Of a DNA stretch of 64,000 nucleotides, positions 35,101 to 44,180 are shown in pieces. This DNA comes from Streptomyces sp. NBC_00154 (GTDB lineage: Bacteria; Actinomycetota; Actinomycetes; Streptomycetales; Streptomycetaceae). Each line of letters starts with the position of its first letter. Position 1 is the stretch's first letter. The position numbers and the translations under genes were made by a program. Location: assembly GCF_026342835.1 (NCBI RefSeq), contig NZ_JAPEMI010000001.1, positions 372,001 to 436,000 on the forward strand, read 5' to 3'. Under the pieces are notes generated by a model. The model had not been told where the DNA came from and did not search any database. It worked only from the letters and a program-made list of their open reading frames with translations.

Positions 35101-35385
35101 TCAGCTGGGATCGTTGGGGTGCGGCTGCAGAGCGGTGATCACAGCGGATACCCAAGGCCACAGGGGCAGGCTTCCCAGGACCTTTTCGCGCAACTCCGCC
35201 TCGTCGTCCGCGCGCCACACGGAGATGACACGAGGCTCCCCGGTCTGGCGCCACAGTCGGAACAGATGGCCCTCGGCGGCGAGTTCCTTGGCACGGACCG
35301 CTTCGGCGGCGCGACGCCGGTCCACCTCTGCCGGGTCCGTCCCCTCGGGCACGTTGATGGTCAACTCGACCAGAAATTCATTCAT
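35101..35385 (-). CDS. Muconolactone Delta-isomerase-family protein
   Basis: A 94-residue protein of the CatC family, which isomerises muconolactone to 3-oxoadipate enol-lactone; in some chlorocatechol clusters a relative (ClcF) dehalogenates 5-chloromuconolactone. Family features are FLVELTINVPEGTDP at the N terminus, the RAKELAAEGHLFRLWRQTGE helix-strand and LGSLPLWPWV. The ATG at 35385 has GAGAGGA upstream. It lies downstream of the maleylacetate reductase gene in the same orientation. Confidence 0.78.
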   Translation of the reverse strand: MNEFLVELTINVPEGTDPAEVDRRRAAEAVRAKELAAEGHLFRLWRQTGEPRVISVWRADDEAELREKVLGSLPLWPWVSAVITALQPHPNDPS

Positions 35386-35792
35386 GATTTCTTCCTCTCG
35401 TGTTGTTTCGGCGGGCGCGGAGCCTTGCGGAACGTCTCCGGGGAATCTCACGATCGGCTCTTGTGCCGGAGACCTGTTGTTCGTGCTGCGCGCCCCCGGG
35501 CCCGGACAACCTGTCCTGTCGGCACCGGCCGATCCGGGGTTCCTCAAGTGGGGGCGCCGGTCGGAATGTTGGCGGAGTGGGCACTGATAACGATGGCAAA
35601 CGCTCCGGCTCCTGCCCCTGATCGCTGACAGGGTTGTTGCCGCCTGGCGGTCGCTGTTCACGCGGCGCATCGAGTCGCTGCGGTGTCCGCAGGAGGGAGG
35701 TCATGCGGCCCGGCGGCCCGGCGCCCGAGAAGGTGGTACCCGCGCCACGCGTCCGCCCCGATTCGATCTCATCCCGTCTCAGCGGAAACGGG
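35386..35792. other. 407-bp gap between maleylacetate reductase and isomerase genes
   Basis: No gene or strong terminator was recognised. The length is unusual for genes that look co-directional and functionally linked, and suggests deletion or rearrangement. Confidence 0.4.
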
Positions 35793-36908
35793 TCACGCCG
35801 CAGGTCGGTCACCCTTGAAGGCGGTCAGAATCACGTCGCGGAGGCCGGAGGCCCCGATCGGACGCGGCGGGAGTGGACGATCGGCCAGCGCCGCCGATGC
35901 CTCGGCGATCGTCCGCTCCACATCGGCTTCGCGCATGCCGATCTCGGCCAACGATGCGGGGGCCCCCAAGAGTCGGTGACGCTCCCAGATCAGGCCCCCG
36001 GCATCGGTCACGGGCCCCGTCAGACCGAGGCTTTCGAGCACGATCCGGGTTTCGGCCTCGGCGGCCGGTGCGATGTGCGCGACGGCGTAGGGAAGCAGCA
36101 CGGTGTGAAGGGGGCTGTGCGGCAGGTCCAGCAAGCCGCCGAGGATGTGGCAGAGCTTGTGGTGCAACCCGGTCGTGGAGACCTCCAGCGACCAGCCGGA
36201 AAGCCAGGCCCCGCGCAACGCGAAACCGCGGACCGCGACGTCACGAGGCTCGTCGAGGATGCCGGGCAGGGCTCGGCTCATGGACCGGATCCCCTCGGCG
36301 GCGGCCACCCGCGTCATCGGGGACGATTCGGGGGCGTACATCGCCTCCACACAGTGCGCGATCGCGTTGACGCCACTTGTCACCGAGATCGCCGGGGGCA
36401 GATCCAGCGTCAGTTCGGGGTCGTAGACCACGGTGCGGGGACGGACCGTTTCCGCGCGCCCGGTGGTCTTCTTTCCGCCCTCCGTATGTCCCCAGATCGA
36501 GGTCATCTCGCTGCCGGCGTAGGTGGTCGGAACGGCGACCAAGGGCAACGCGAGTTCCCGTGCCACCCCCTTGGCGAGGCCGGTGGCCGAGCCACCGCCG
36601 ATGCAGATCAATACCTCCGCGCGCGCCTCCCGGACGATGGCCACGGCTTCGGTCACCGCCTGCACGGGGACGTGCTGCGCGACCTCGCCGATCCGCGCGC
36701 AGACCCCGCCTCGCGCGTCGCTCGCCACCCGGTCGGCGGCGCTCTGGGCGGTCGGATCGTGAATCACGGCGAACCGGGTGCCGAAGCGAGCCGCCTCACT
36801 GGCGGCGACCGAGATCTTGCCCGGTCCGAACACGACGCGTGAGGCGGGCCACTGGTGGACGAAGTCCGCGCGCCCCACCGAAACTTCAGACGGCTCTTTC
36901 TCGATCAT
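35793..36908 (-). CDS. Maleylacetate reductase
   Basis: A 371-residue iron-alcohol-dehydrogenase-fold enzyme that reduces maleylacetate to 3-oxoadipate with NAD(P)H. Features are the cofactor loop ICIGGGSATGLAKGVA, LPLVAVPTTYAGSEMT, and the histidine-rich metal region GVNAIAHCVEAMYAP and GLHHKLCHILGG, which fits reductases of (chloro)aromatic pathways. ATG 36908 is preferred over an ATG six codons upstream because GAGGAG lies between them. It follows the dienelactone hydrolase gene. Confidence 0.86.
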   Translation of the reverse strand: MIEKEPSEVSVGRADFVHQWPASRVVFGPGKISVAASEAARFGTRFAVIHDPTAQSAADRVASDARGGVCARIGEVAQHVPVQAVTEAVAIVREARAEVLICIGGGSATGLAKGVARELALPLVAVPTTYAGSEMTSIWGHTEGGKKTTGRAETVRPRTVVYDPELTLDLPPAISVTSGVNAIAHCVEAMYAPESSPMTRVAAAEGIRSMSRALPGILDEPRDVAVRGFALRGAWLSGWSLEVSTTGLHHKLCHILGGLLDLPHSPLHTVLLPYAVAHIAPAAEAETRIVLESLGLTGPVTDAGGLIWERHRLLGAPASLAEIGMREADVERTIAEASAALADRPLPPRPIGASGLRDVILTAFKGDRPAA

Positions 36909-37092
36909 GGCAAAGGTTCTCCTCATGTGACAGGGCCCGTCGTTCGAGTCCCCGGATACTCGGCCTGGTGCCCACCAGGACCGCCTGCGGCCGCCCGTTC
37001 CCGGAAGCGACGAGCCGTCCGGCTCGCCACCCGCCGTCGACTACGCGCCCGCGCCGACCGTTTCGCGGCGCGGGGCCGGTCGGTGGGACGGG

Positions 37093-37851
37093 TCAGCCAC
37101 GCGTGGCCGGAGTGAGGTGCGACCCGAAGAAGGCCAGCGTCCGCCGCCAGGAGTCCGCCGCCGCACCCATGGAGTCCTGAGGGTTCTCGGTCAGCCCGGC
37201 GAGGAAACTGTGCCCCGCGTCGGAGTACCACCTGACCTCGGTCTCGCCGGGAGCCGTGTCGAGTACCTTCGCGAGCTCCTCGACCTCACCCGCGTCGATG
37301 TAGTCCTGCCGACCCCAATGGCCCAGAACCGGCCCGGCGATCGAACCGGCGACCTCCAGCGGTTCCGTGACCGGCACCTTCGCACCCGGCGAGCCCTTGG
37401 GGAACGCGTAGTAGGTCGCGGTGACCTGGTTGCGGTGCGTGGCCGCACTCAGCAGGGCGAAGCTCCCGCCGATACAGAAACCCAACACACCGAAGCGGCG
37501 ATTGCCGTCCGTGGTGCGCTCGATGACCCGCTCCACGTCGTCCATGGCCAACGGGTCGTCCAGCCGCGCGCGCCGGGCCAGCGCGCCGTCACGTCCCGGA
37601 GCCGCGGCGCCGAGCCGGTGGAACATGTCCGGCATCACCAATTGGTATCCCTCGGCCACCAGCAGGCCCGAAAGGTGGCGATAGAACGGGTTCACTCCGA
37701 AGATGTCGGTCATCAGGACGATGACATCGGCGTCGGTGGTCTCCTCGCTGCCGAAGTGCAGGTAGGGGACAGGATCGACGCCGGGTGTCCGACACGTCGT
37801 CACGGTCAGGCCCTCGCCCAACTCGGGTGCTTCCGAATGGTTGTGGCACAT
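37093..37851 (-). CDS. Dienelactone hydrolase family protein
   Basis: A 252-residue alpha/beta hydrolase that opens dienelactone to maleylacetate. The nucleophile is C126 in GFCIGGS, with D183 (GRQDYID) and H214 (DAGHSF) completing the triad. In the classical ClcD enzyme a Glu precedes IFGVN; here it is Asp (TDIFGVN), a small but possibly functional change. It has its own promoter-like signature at 37890-37924 and feeds the maleylacetate reductase downstream. Confidence 0.85.
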   Translation of the reverse strand: MCHNHSEAPELGEGLTVTTCRTPGVDPVPYLHFGSEETTDADVIVLMTDIFGVNPFYRHLSGLLVAEGYQLVMPDMFHRLGAAAPGRDGALARRARLDDPLAMDDVERVIERTTDGNRRFGVLGFCIGGSFALLSAATHRNQVTATYYAFPKGSPGAKVPVTEPLEVAGSIAGPVLGHWGRQDYIDAGEVEELAKVLDTAPGETEVRWYSDAGHSFLAGLTENPQDSMGAAADSWRRTLAFFGSHLTPATRG

Positions 37852-37889
37852 GGCGCGCTCCGCTCAGCTCGACTGCGTGGTCTTTGCCG

Positions 37890-37924
37890 ACCGTAGCCAG
37901 ACGGGTGGAGAGCAAGCCAATACC
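37890..37924 (-). promoter_or_regulatory. Island promoter signature upstream of dienelactone hydrolase
   Basis: On the minus strand GGTATTGG (37924-37917) includes TTGGCT, then 19 bases, then TACGGT (37895-37890), about 38 bases before the ATG. The 8-mer and the 19-base spacer are the same upstream of the monooxygenase and dioxygenase genes. A GATACCCG palindrome lies 34 bases further upstream. Confidence 0.55.
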
Positions 37925-38210
37925 AAGACGGCAACACCAACCCGCTTTCGCGGGTATCGGCCGTCGGCCGAGCCGGTGTCGGAGCTCTCCACCGAGCCCT
38001 GGACACCGGGTTGCCGCGACCGATTCGGTCGCCGGGCACGCGAGCGGGCCGAGATGAGCGCGGTCCTGGCGACCGCGCGGGCCTCGGCCCGGGCCTGATG
38101 CGGTGATCGTGTGCGGCCCGCGAACTCGGCGACAGCCGACTGCTCGCGACCGGCCGACATCCCGACCGCTGCGCGATCGAGGAGACCGAGTGGCCTTATC
38201 TCGTTCGTGG

Positions 38211-38984
38211 TTATTCCGGCTGGAGTACGAACCCGAACTCGCCGAGCGTCCAACTGTCGCCGTCGATGTCGGTCTTGGTGAGGGGGATGATCAGGCCGGG
38301 CTTGACGCCCTCGGCGCAGTCGCTGTCGATGTAGGGGTCGCCCTCGAAGTAGAGCTGGGTGACGAGGGGCTTGTAGCCCTCGGCGGTGACCAGGAAGTGC
38401 AGGTGCGCGGGACGCCAGGTGTGGCGGCCCAGGACCGAGTTGAGGAGGTCGCCCGTCGGCCCGTTCTTGGGGATCTCGTAGGGGGCGGGGCGGATGCTGC
38501 GGAACTCGACGGCGCCGTCCTGGTCGACGGGGACGCGGGCGCGCAGGATGTAGTCCTCGGGCACGCCGGCGTCGATGAAGCTGTACAGGCCCTCGTCGGT
38601 GGCGTGCCACACGTCGACCGTCGCGGTGGCGAGGGGCTCGCCGGCGGGGCTGCGGACGGTGGCCTTGAACAGCAGCTTGTCGCCGGCCTCGTCGGGTCGC
38701 ATGGGCAGCGTGTAGGGGCGCTCGGTGAGTACGGGCGCGCCGGGCTTGTAGTAGGGCCCCTCGATGGCGCTGGGGGTCCACGGGCCTTCGCCGTAGCTGT
38801 TGGTGTCGACGGTCGCTTCGAGGAAGGTGTCGGTCCACAGGGGCCACTCACCGGCCTCGCCCACCCGGATCAAGTACTGCGTTATCGCGGCGTAGTCCTC
38901 GTACCTAAGGCCGTGACGGACGATGAAATTCCTCGTCAGCTCGATGAACTCGTCGAACAGGTCGACGACACGCTGATTGGCCAT
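38211..38984 (-). CDS. Chlorocatechol/catechol 1,2-dioxygenase (left copy)
   Basis: A 257-residue intradiol dioxygenase with the same protein sequence as the copy at 46259. The Fe(III) ligands are Y134 (EGLYSF), Y169 (APYEIP), H194 and H196 (RPAHLHF). The spacing and the length match short chlorocatechol 1,2-dioxygenases rather than the about 290-residue hydroxyquinol enzymes, and the N-terminal VGEAGEWPLW agrees. It cleaves a (chloro)catechol to a muconate. AGGAGG lies five bases before the ATG. The copy is followed directly by other sequence and lacks the terminator of the right copy. Confidence 0.88.
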   Translation of the reverse strand: MANQRVVDLFDEFIELTRNFIVRHGLRYEDYAAITQYLIRVGEAGEWPLWTDTFLEATVDTNSYGEGPWTPSAIEGPYYKPGAPVLTERPYTLPMRPDEAGDKLLFKATVRSPAGEPLATATVDVWHATDEGLYSFIDAGVPEDYILRARVPVDQDGAVEFRSIRPAPYEIPKNGPTGDLLNSVLGRHTWRPAHLHFLVTAEGYKPLVTQLYFEGDPYIDSDCAEGVKPGLIIPLTKTDIDGDSWTLGEFGFVLQPE

Positions 38985-39101
38985 CTATTCCTCCTGGGGA
39001 GGTCGTGGGAAGGGCAATCCAGCGTTCTTGTTGCGGGCAACTGGATTTCACGGCAACGCTAACCGGCGGGTCGGGACGCGGACCAATACCGGATCGGAAC
39101 A

Positions 39102-39122
39102 ATGCCCGTGCCACACGGGTAT
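39102..39122. promoter_or_regulatory. Palindrome upstream of left dioxygenase copy
   Basis: This is the mirror copy of 46121-46141: a near-perfect palindrome with CCCGTG/CACGGG arms around a 3-bp centre, 33 bases upstream of the GGTATTGG element. It is a candidate activator site, perhaps for the adjacent LysR protein. Confidence 0.45.
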
Positions 39123-39401
39123 CACGGTCCCGACGGGGTTCCTGCGGCATCGGTTTTCCGCGAGTGATCACTCGCCCCGGCCGTGGAGTCGTCACATCGG
39201 CTCGCAGGGGGACAGTGGGCCTTCGGCCCGTTGACGGTGTTGTGAAGTCGGCCGGTCGGTGCCGTCCGTGATCGGCCCGGCAGACGGAAAGTCCGGGAAG
39301 GCCGGTCGCGTGCCTCATCGGCGCGCGCGGGCCGCCGCCCACGCCGACCCGCCCTTCGACGCTCGCCATCGACGGATCGAGGGGCGGGGCGAGTCGGGGC
39401 C

Positions 39402-40331
39402 TCAGATCGACACGCGCGGGCCGCTCTCCGCGGTGGTTTCGGGCTCGGACGAGGTGGCGGACACGTGGTCGAGGAAGGCCCGGACGAGCGCGGGCACGTT
39501 GTCCGCGCGGTACAGGCAGCTGAGCCCCTCGGGCGGGGTGTCGGAGAGCGGCACGAAGCCCACTCCCGGCAGCGTGACCCTGGTCGCGGACCGGGGGACC
39601 ACCGAACAGAACCCGGCCGAGGCCACATACCCCAGGGCGGTGAGGACGTCCCCCGCCTCTCTCACGACGGGTGCCGAGAACCCGGCCTGGGCGCACAGTT
39701 GGGTGACCGCGTCGGCGAAGCTGGGACGCGGGCCCGTGGGAAAGAGCACGAGCTGTTGCTCCCGCAGATCCGCCAACTCGGCTTCGCCGGCTTTCAGCAG
39801 CGGGTGGCCCTCGGGCAGCGCCAGGTAGAGGGGCTCGCTGGCGACACGGCGGACAACGAGACCCGGTTCGCTCCGGTATTGACGGCTGAACCCCAGGTGC
39901 ATGCGTCCGTCCCGGATCGCGTCGGCCTGCACGTTCTTGGGGGCACGCTCGAGGACCAGGCTCACCGTCGGGCGGGTCTTGAGGAACCCCCGCAGCAGGC
40001 GTGGCACGGCGTCGAACATCGGGGACCCGAAGTAGCCCACCACCAGGGAGCCGGCCTGCCCCGCGTCCGCGAGCCGCGCACGGTCGATGGCGTACTCGGT
40101 CAGCTGCATGATCCGGTGGGCCCGGTCGAGCAAGACGGCACCGGCCTCCGTCAGCTCGACACCGCTGGGCGTGCGCATGAACAGGCTCACGCCGACACTC
40201 CGCTCGAGTCGGGCGATCCGCCGGGTCAGCGGCGGCTGGGTCATGTGCAGCCGAGCCGCGGCCCGGCTGACATTCCCCTCCTCGGCGACGGCGATGAAGC
40301 ATTCGAACTGCCGGAGATCAACTGGAAGCAC
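39402..40331 (-). CDS. LysR-family regulator of the island pathway
   Basis: A 309-residue regulator. The winged helix is at the N terminus (DLRQFECFIAVAEEGNVSRA, then LHMTQPPLTRRIARLE). A substrate-binding domain follows (about 90-295; SLVVGYFGSPMFDAVPRLLR). LysR proteins of this type (CatR, ClcR) sense muconates and activate ring-cleavage genes. The GTG at 40331 is supported by the usual VDLRQFECF start, although its ribosome site is weak. It is divergent from the monooxygenase gene. Confidence 0.85.
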   Translation of the reverse strand: MLPVDLRQFECFIAVAEEGNVSRAAARLHMTQPPLTRRIARLERSVGVSLFMRTPSGVELTEAGAVLLDRAHRIMQLTEYAIDRARLADAGQAGSLVVGYFGSPMFDAVPRLLRGFLKTRPTVSLVLERAPKNVQADAIRDGRMHLGFSRQYRSEPGLVVRRVASEPLYLALPEGHPLLKAGEAELADLREQQLVLFPTGPRPSFADAVTQLCAQAGFSAPVVREAGDVLTALGYVASAGFCSVVPRSATRVTLPGVGFVPLSDTPPEGLSCLYRADNVPALVRAFLDHVSATSSEPETTAESGPRVSI

Positions 40332-40793
40332 GCTGCCGACAGTACTGACTGGGGTCGTCCGGGTGAACCCTCGGGGAGTTTCTGACGGAACGGGAGTAGT
40401 GACCTTATAGCCCGGTGCGCGACGTATAAGACCTGAATACGCTGTCGGAATTCCCGTGCGGGCCCGCTCGCTCACCGGATCTCCACACCGTCGAGCGTCG
40501 GCATGCGGGCGACTTCCGGCCCGCGCGTCACCTCCCCTACCCCGTTGAACGGGTGGGGCGATATATCCGAAAAATTAACGAATGTCGCATACTTTCATGC
40601 ATCCATGATTCCGAATGTGAAATGCACCGTCGGCGAGAAAAGTCGAGTGGCGGGGTAGCGCCGTTCGCGGAAGGTATGAAGACGACCAGATCTCGGTATT
40701 GGACGGTGTGTGAGGCCCCTGCCTAACGTCTCCTCCAGCGCTCGGCGTGACTGCCCAAATCCTTCCTGAAATCCAAAACAGCCTGGAGGAAAT
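40332..40793. promoter_or_regulatory. Divergent control region between LysR and monooxygenase genes
   Basis: The 462 bp hold CTTATA-N15-TATAAG (40404-40430), a candidate regulator site 73 bp before the LysR start. An AT-rich block follows at about 40560-40620. The promoter signature GGTATTGG (TTGGAC 40699-40704), a 19-base spacer and TAACGT (40724-40729) lies 65 bases before the monooxygenase ATG. Confidence 0.55.
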
Positions 40794-42473
40794 ATGCATG
40801 CTGTGATCATCGGCGGTGGAATGGGTGGGCTTTTCTCCGCTCTCGCTCTCCGCGAAGCAGGTGACACGTTCGATTCGATCGACGTCTATGAGGCGAGTGC
40901 GACCCCCACCACCGCGGGCGCGGGTCTGAACATCTCGCCGAACGGTGCGCGCCTGTGTCACTGGGTGGGCGTGGACCTCGACGGCGGTGACCCCAAGGGC
41001 CCTGACGGTGTCCTGGACGGCGGGCGCGCGGCGGTCCTGGAGGCGTCGCGGGAGATCCTGGTCGACGGATCGGTGTCCCGTAAGCCCATCCCCTACAACA
41101 CGCCGGAGCAGCTGGCCGAGGGCGGCGGGTTCCACCACATGCATCGGCAGGACCTGCTGATGTGCCTGCACAAGCGGGTCAGCGAGCTCGGACCCGACTC
41201 GGGTGTGAAGTGCCCCATCCGCGTGCACATGGGCAAGCGCCTCGTCAAGCTGTCGCAGGACGAGAACTGCGGCACCGCCGTCTTCGAGGACGGGACGGTC
41301 GTCACCGGCGATGTCGTCATCGGAGCCGACGGAATCGGCTCGCGGGTGCTGAAGGAGACCTGGCCGGGCAAGGGGCAGCGTCGCTGGACGGACGTGGTGT
41401 GTTACCGCGGTCTGATTCCGCGCGACAAGGTCGCGGCGATGCGCAAGCCTGACGGCAGCCCGCTCGACCACAACCCGATCGACTCGTTCACGATGGACAC
41501 CCGTCGGCACGACACCGCCTGGGTGATGACGTACTGGGTCCGCGGCGGGGAACTGCTCAACGTGTGGTACGGCGTGTACACGTCGGACTCGAGCGAGTTC
41601 CCCGAGGACTGGGCCGGATGGAAGCCGATCGACAACTCGGACATCCTGGAGACCACGGAGCGCGCGTTCGCGGGCGACCCCCGCAAGGACGACATCCTCG
41701 CCATGGGTGCCGCGATGGTGGAGCCCACGAAGTGGGGGCTCTACGACCGGGACGCGCTCGAGGAGTGGCAGGACGGCCGCATCTGCCTGCTGGGCGACGC
41801 GGCGCACCCGATGCTCCCGACGTTCGGTCAGGGAGTCAACCAGTCCCTTGAGGACGGGGCGGCCCTGAGTAGCTGCTTCAAGCTGCACGGCGACGACGTG
41901 TACAGCGCCCTGCTGCACTACGAGCGCGTCCGGCACTACCGGGCGAGCCGCTTCCAGTTCGCGTCCAAGTTCAACTTCAAGGTGCTGGAGCCCGAGGACA
42001 CGCCGGAGCGCAAGGCGCTGCTCGCGGCGGCCGACGAGCGGGACTTCCCCCTGTTCGCGCACGAGCAGCGCGCGGGCAACAACGACTCGTGGATCTACGA
42101 CTTCGACGCGCGCAACATCGGTGACAAGCTCCCGAGGAAGAAGCTCGGTCCCTGGGACTTCCGCGACCGTGAGGTGATCGCCAACGCGCGCAAGGAAGTG
42201 ATGCGCAACCTGTGGAAGCCGGAGAAGCCGGTGGAGGGTGGCCGGCAGATCACCAGGGCGGAGCTCGCGCAGCACAGCACCTTCGACGAGTGCTGGATCG
42301 TGATCGGCGGCAAGGTCTACGACTTCACCGAGTGGAAGGACCACCACCCGGGCGGGGCGTTCGTCGCCCGCATGTACGCCGGGCGCGACGCGACCGCGGA
42401 GTTCTCGGACTTCCACAGCAAGGCGGCGCTCAAGCACATGGAGATCTTCTGCGTCGGCGACCTGGTCGACTGA
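40794..42473 (+). CDS. FAD-dependent aromatic monooxygenase fused to cytochrome b5 domain
   Basis: A 559-residue protein. Residues about 1-400 are a class A flavoprotein hydroxylase: VIIGGGMGGLFSALAL (FAD dinucleotide fold), VVIGADGIGSRV (DG motif) and CLLGDAAHPMLPTFGQG (GD motif). Residues 486-559 are a cytochrome b5-like heme domain with DHHPGGAFVARMY (heme ligand H518) and SDFHSKAALKH (H541). Class A hydroxylases normally receive electrons directly from NAD(P)H, so an attached heme domain is unusual. It probably hydroxylates a phenol, benzoate or salicylate-type substrate to a catechol. GGAGG lies eight bases before the ATG. Confidence 0.85.
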   Translation: MHAVIIGGGMGGLFSALALREAGDTFDSIDVYEASATPTTAGAGLNISPNGARLCHWVGVDLDGGDPKGPDGVLDGGRAAVLEASREILVDGSVSRKPIPYNTPEQLAEGGGFHHMHRQDLLMCLHKRVSELGPDSGVKCPIRVHMGKRLVKLSQDENCGTAVFEDGTVVTGDVVIGADGIGSRVLKETWPGKGQRRWTDVVCYRGLIPRDKVAAMRKPDGSPLDHNPIDSFTMDTRRHDTAWVMTYWVRGGELLNVWYGVYTSDSSEFPEDWAGWKPIDNSDILETTERAFAGDPRKDDILAMGAAMVEPTKWGLYDRDALEEWQDGRICLLGDAAHPMLPTFGQGVNQSLEDGAALSSCFKLHGDDVYSALLHYERVRHYRASRFQFASKFNFKVLEPEDTPERKALLAAADERDFPLFAHEQRAGNNDSWIYDFDARNIGDKLPRKKLGPWDFRDREVIANARKEVMRNLWKPEKPVEGGRQITRAELAQHSTFDECWIVIGGKVYDFTEWKDHHPGGAFVARMYAGRDATAEFSDFHSKAALKHMEIFCVGDLVD

Positions 42474-43283
42474 GGGTCCACGCCTGAGATCGGTGGAGAG
42501 GCACGGCCCCGCGACACGAGGCTCGAGGCTCGGCCGTGTGACGCGGCCGGCCACGGCGGGCGACCTCGCCTCGGGGGCCCGCTCGGCAGTCCTGGCACGT
42601 TCCCGGCCCGGCGCGAGACACGACCGATCCGGTGGGCTGTCCATGAACTCGGCACCCGGCCCCATGGAGATCGCAGGGCGGGTGACGCGGTCGTTCCCCG
42701 AAAGCACGCCCGGGCACCCCGGTGGGAAAGTTTCCACCGGGGTGCCCCGCGCGCGATTCCGTACCCGGAGGCGGCCGACGCCGCCGAACGCAGCCGAAAG
42801 AACGCCCCCTTCACGCTCGAGTGAGGCGTGCCGGTGCGGAGCCGCTTGTCGGTAGCCACGTGTAGGTTCTACCCTCCGGTTCCACCCTCCGGCGGACCCG
42901 AAGGACGTTCGGGCCGGGCCCGCATCACCACATGGATGCTGTCGGGTCGCCCCGCTGCCCACAGGTCATCGACGCGGTCCGAGGTCGGAGCCAGCGGCAT
43001 CGGCAGGCATTCTCCCGCGACACGTGGGACAGGGATCTGCCCCACGTGCGGCGAGAGGCCGCGGAGCCGGGCGGCGGACCGCTCGCGCACCGACGATTCT
43101 CCGGAGGCCCGAGCCGCGGAGCCACGACCGCGTCCGCCACGGCGGCACAGCCGTGGTCGCCGCGTCGAACGTGGCCGACTGCGGCCATCCGCACCATCCA
43201 TCGTCGCCCATCTGAAGTCCACTTCTCAGAGATCGGAAGCAGGGGTTGCGTGATCGACGGCGGCCCCGGATGGAGGAAAAGAG
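42474..43283. other. 810-bp gene-free region after the monooxygenase
   Basis: No supported gene was found. It contains a strong hairpin at 42712-42747. The translations on either strand are Arg/Pro/Gly-rich shadows. Confidence 0.5.
42712..42747. terminator. Terminator after the monooxygenase gene
   Basis: A perfect 14-bp stem GGGCACCCCGGTGG (42712-42725) with its complement at 42734-42747 and an 8-base loop, 239 bases after the monooxygenase stop. Confidence 0.7.
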
Positions 43284-44180
43284 ATGCACTTGTCCAAGAA
43301 GAAACGTGCCACTGTCGCGGTCACCGGTGTGACAGGCGCCCTCGGCGGCCGGGTCGCGACCCGGCTCGCCGACCACAAGGTCCCCCAACTCCTCATCGGG
43401 CGACGGCCGGAGCTGCTGCCCGAACTGCCCGGAGCGCAGCGGCGAGGTCCGGCCTCCTACGCCGACGCCGGGGACATGCGCAAGGCGCTGTCCGGGGCCT
43501 CGACCCTCGTCCTGGTCTCCGGACACCGCACCGGACGCCGGCTCGAGGAGCACGCCACGGTCGTCCAGGCCGCGATCGCGGAGGGCGTCGATCGCATTCT
43601 GTACGTGTCCCTCGTCGGCGCCGGACCCACTGCCACCTACCTCAACGCCCGCGACCAGTGGATGACCGAGCGGTACCTGGCAGGCACCGAAATCCGCCAC
43701 ACCGTGCTGCGTGCCGGCTGGTACACCTCGACACCGGCGGCCCTCGCCGACGAGGAGTTCGTGGTGCGCGGCCCCGCGAGTACCGGCCGGGCGGCCTTCG
43801 TCACCCACGAGGACATCGCCGACGTCATCACGGCGGTCGTACTCGACGGGGACGACCGATCCGAGCACGACGGAGCGACCCTCGATATCACCGGGCCGGA
43901 TGCCCTCACCCTCGACGAAGCGATCACCCGGATCGCCGCGGCCACCGGCAGGCCATATCGCTTCGAACCCGAGACGCTGGACGAAGCCTTCGCCCGGCGG
44001 TGGCGACAGGGCATCACCGGGGAACAGATCGAGACCTGGATCTCGTGGTACCAGGCGATCGAGAGGGGCGAGATCTCCACGGTCACCGACGTGGTCCCCC
44101 GGCTCACCGGTTCACCCGCGACCCCGATCTCGGACGCGGCCTGGTGGCCCGAGCCGAAGACCGCGCGCGGCGTCCGTTGA
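43284..44180 (+). CDS. NmrA/azoreductase-like NAD(P)-binding protein
   Basis: A 298-residue atypical short-chain dehydrogenase. The Rossmann motif is VAVTGVTGALGGRVATRL, and ILYVSLVGAGPTATYLNARD and ILRHTVLRAGWYTSTP-like segments (HTVLRAGWYTSTPAALADEE) match NmrA/quinone-reductase-like proteins. It is paralogous to the broken gene at 34176, which lies in the opposite orientation. It may be a quinone or redox-sensing protein linked to the aromatic pathway; no substrate can be named. GGAAAAG precedes the ATG. Confidence 0.8.
   Translation: MHLSKKKRATVAVTGVTGALGGRVATRLADHKVPQLLIGRRPELLPELPGAQRRGPASYADAGDMRKALSGASTLVLVSGHRTGRRLEEHATVVQAAIAEGVDRILYVSLVGAGPTATYLNARDQWMTERYLAGTEIRHTVLRAGWYTSTPAALADEEFVVRGPASTGRAAFVTHEDIADVITAVVLDGDDRSEHDGATLDITGPDALTLDEAITRIAAATGRPYRFEPETLDEAFARRWRQGITGEQIETWISWYQAIERGEISTVTDVVPRLTGSPATPISDAAWWPEPKTARGVR

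Larger units (their letters stand above)
38200..39126 (-). repeat. Left arm of 927-bp inverted repeat
   Basis: It is the reverse complement of 46117-47043. It contains the dioxygenase gene, its promoter signature and upstream palindrome. The two copies give identical translations in several frames over their whole length, so they are effectively identical. The arm stops before the downstream hairpin that follows the right copy. Confidence 0.88.

Noticed and set aside
35386..35792. A small gene between maleylacetate reductase and the isomerase
   Set aside because: All short frames have Arg/Pro-rich shadow composition and no ribosome site or recognisable motif.
40575..42962. 795-codon minus-strand frame opposite the monooxygenase
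   Set aside because: Antisense to a gene with three flavin motifs and a b5 domain; no domains of its own.
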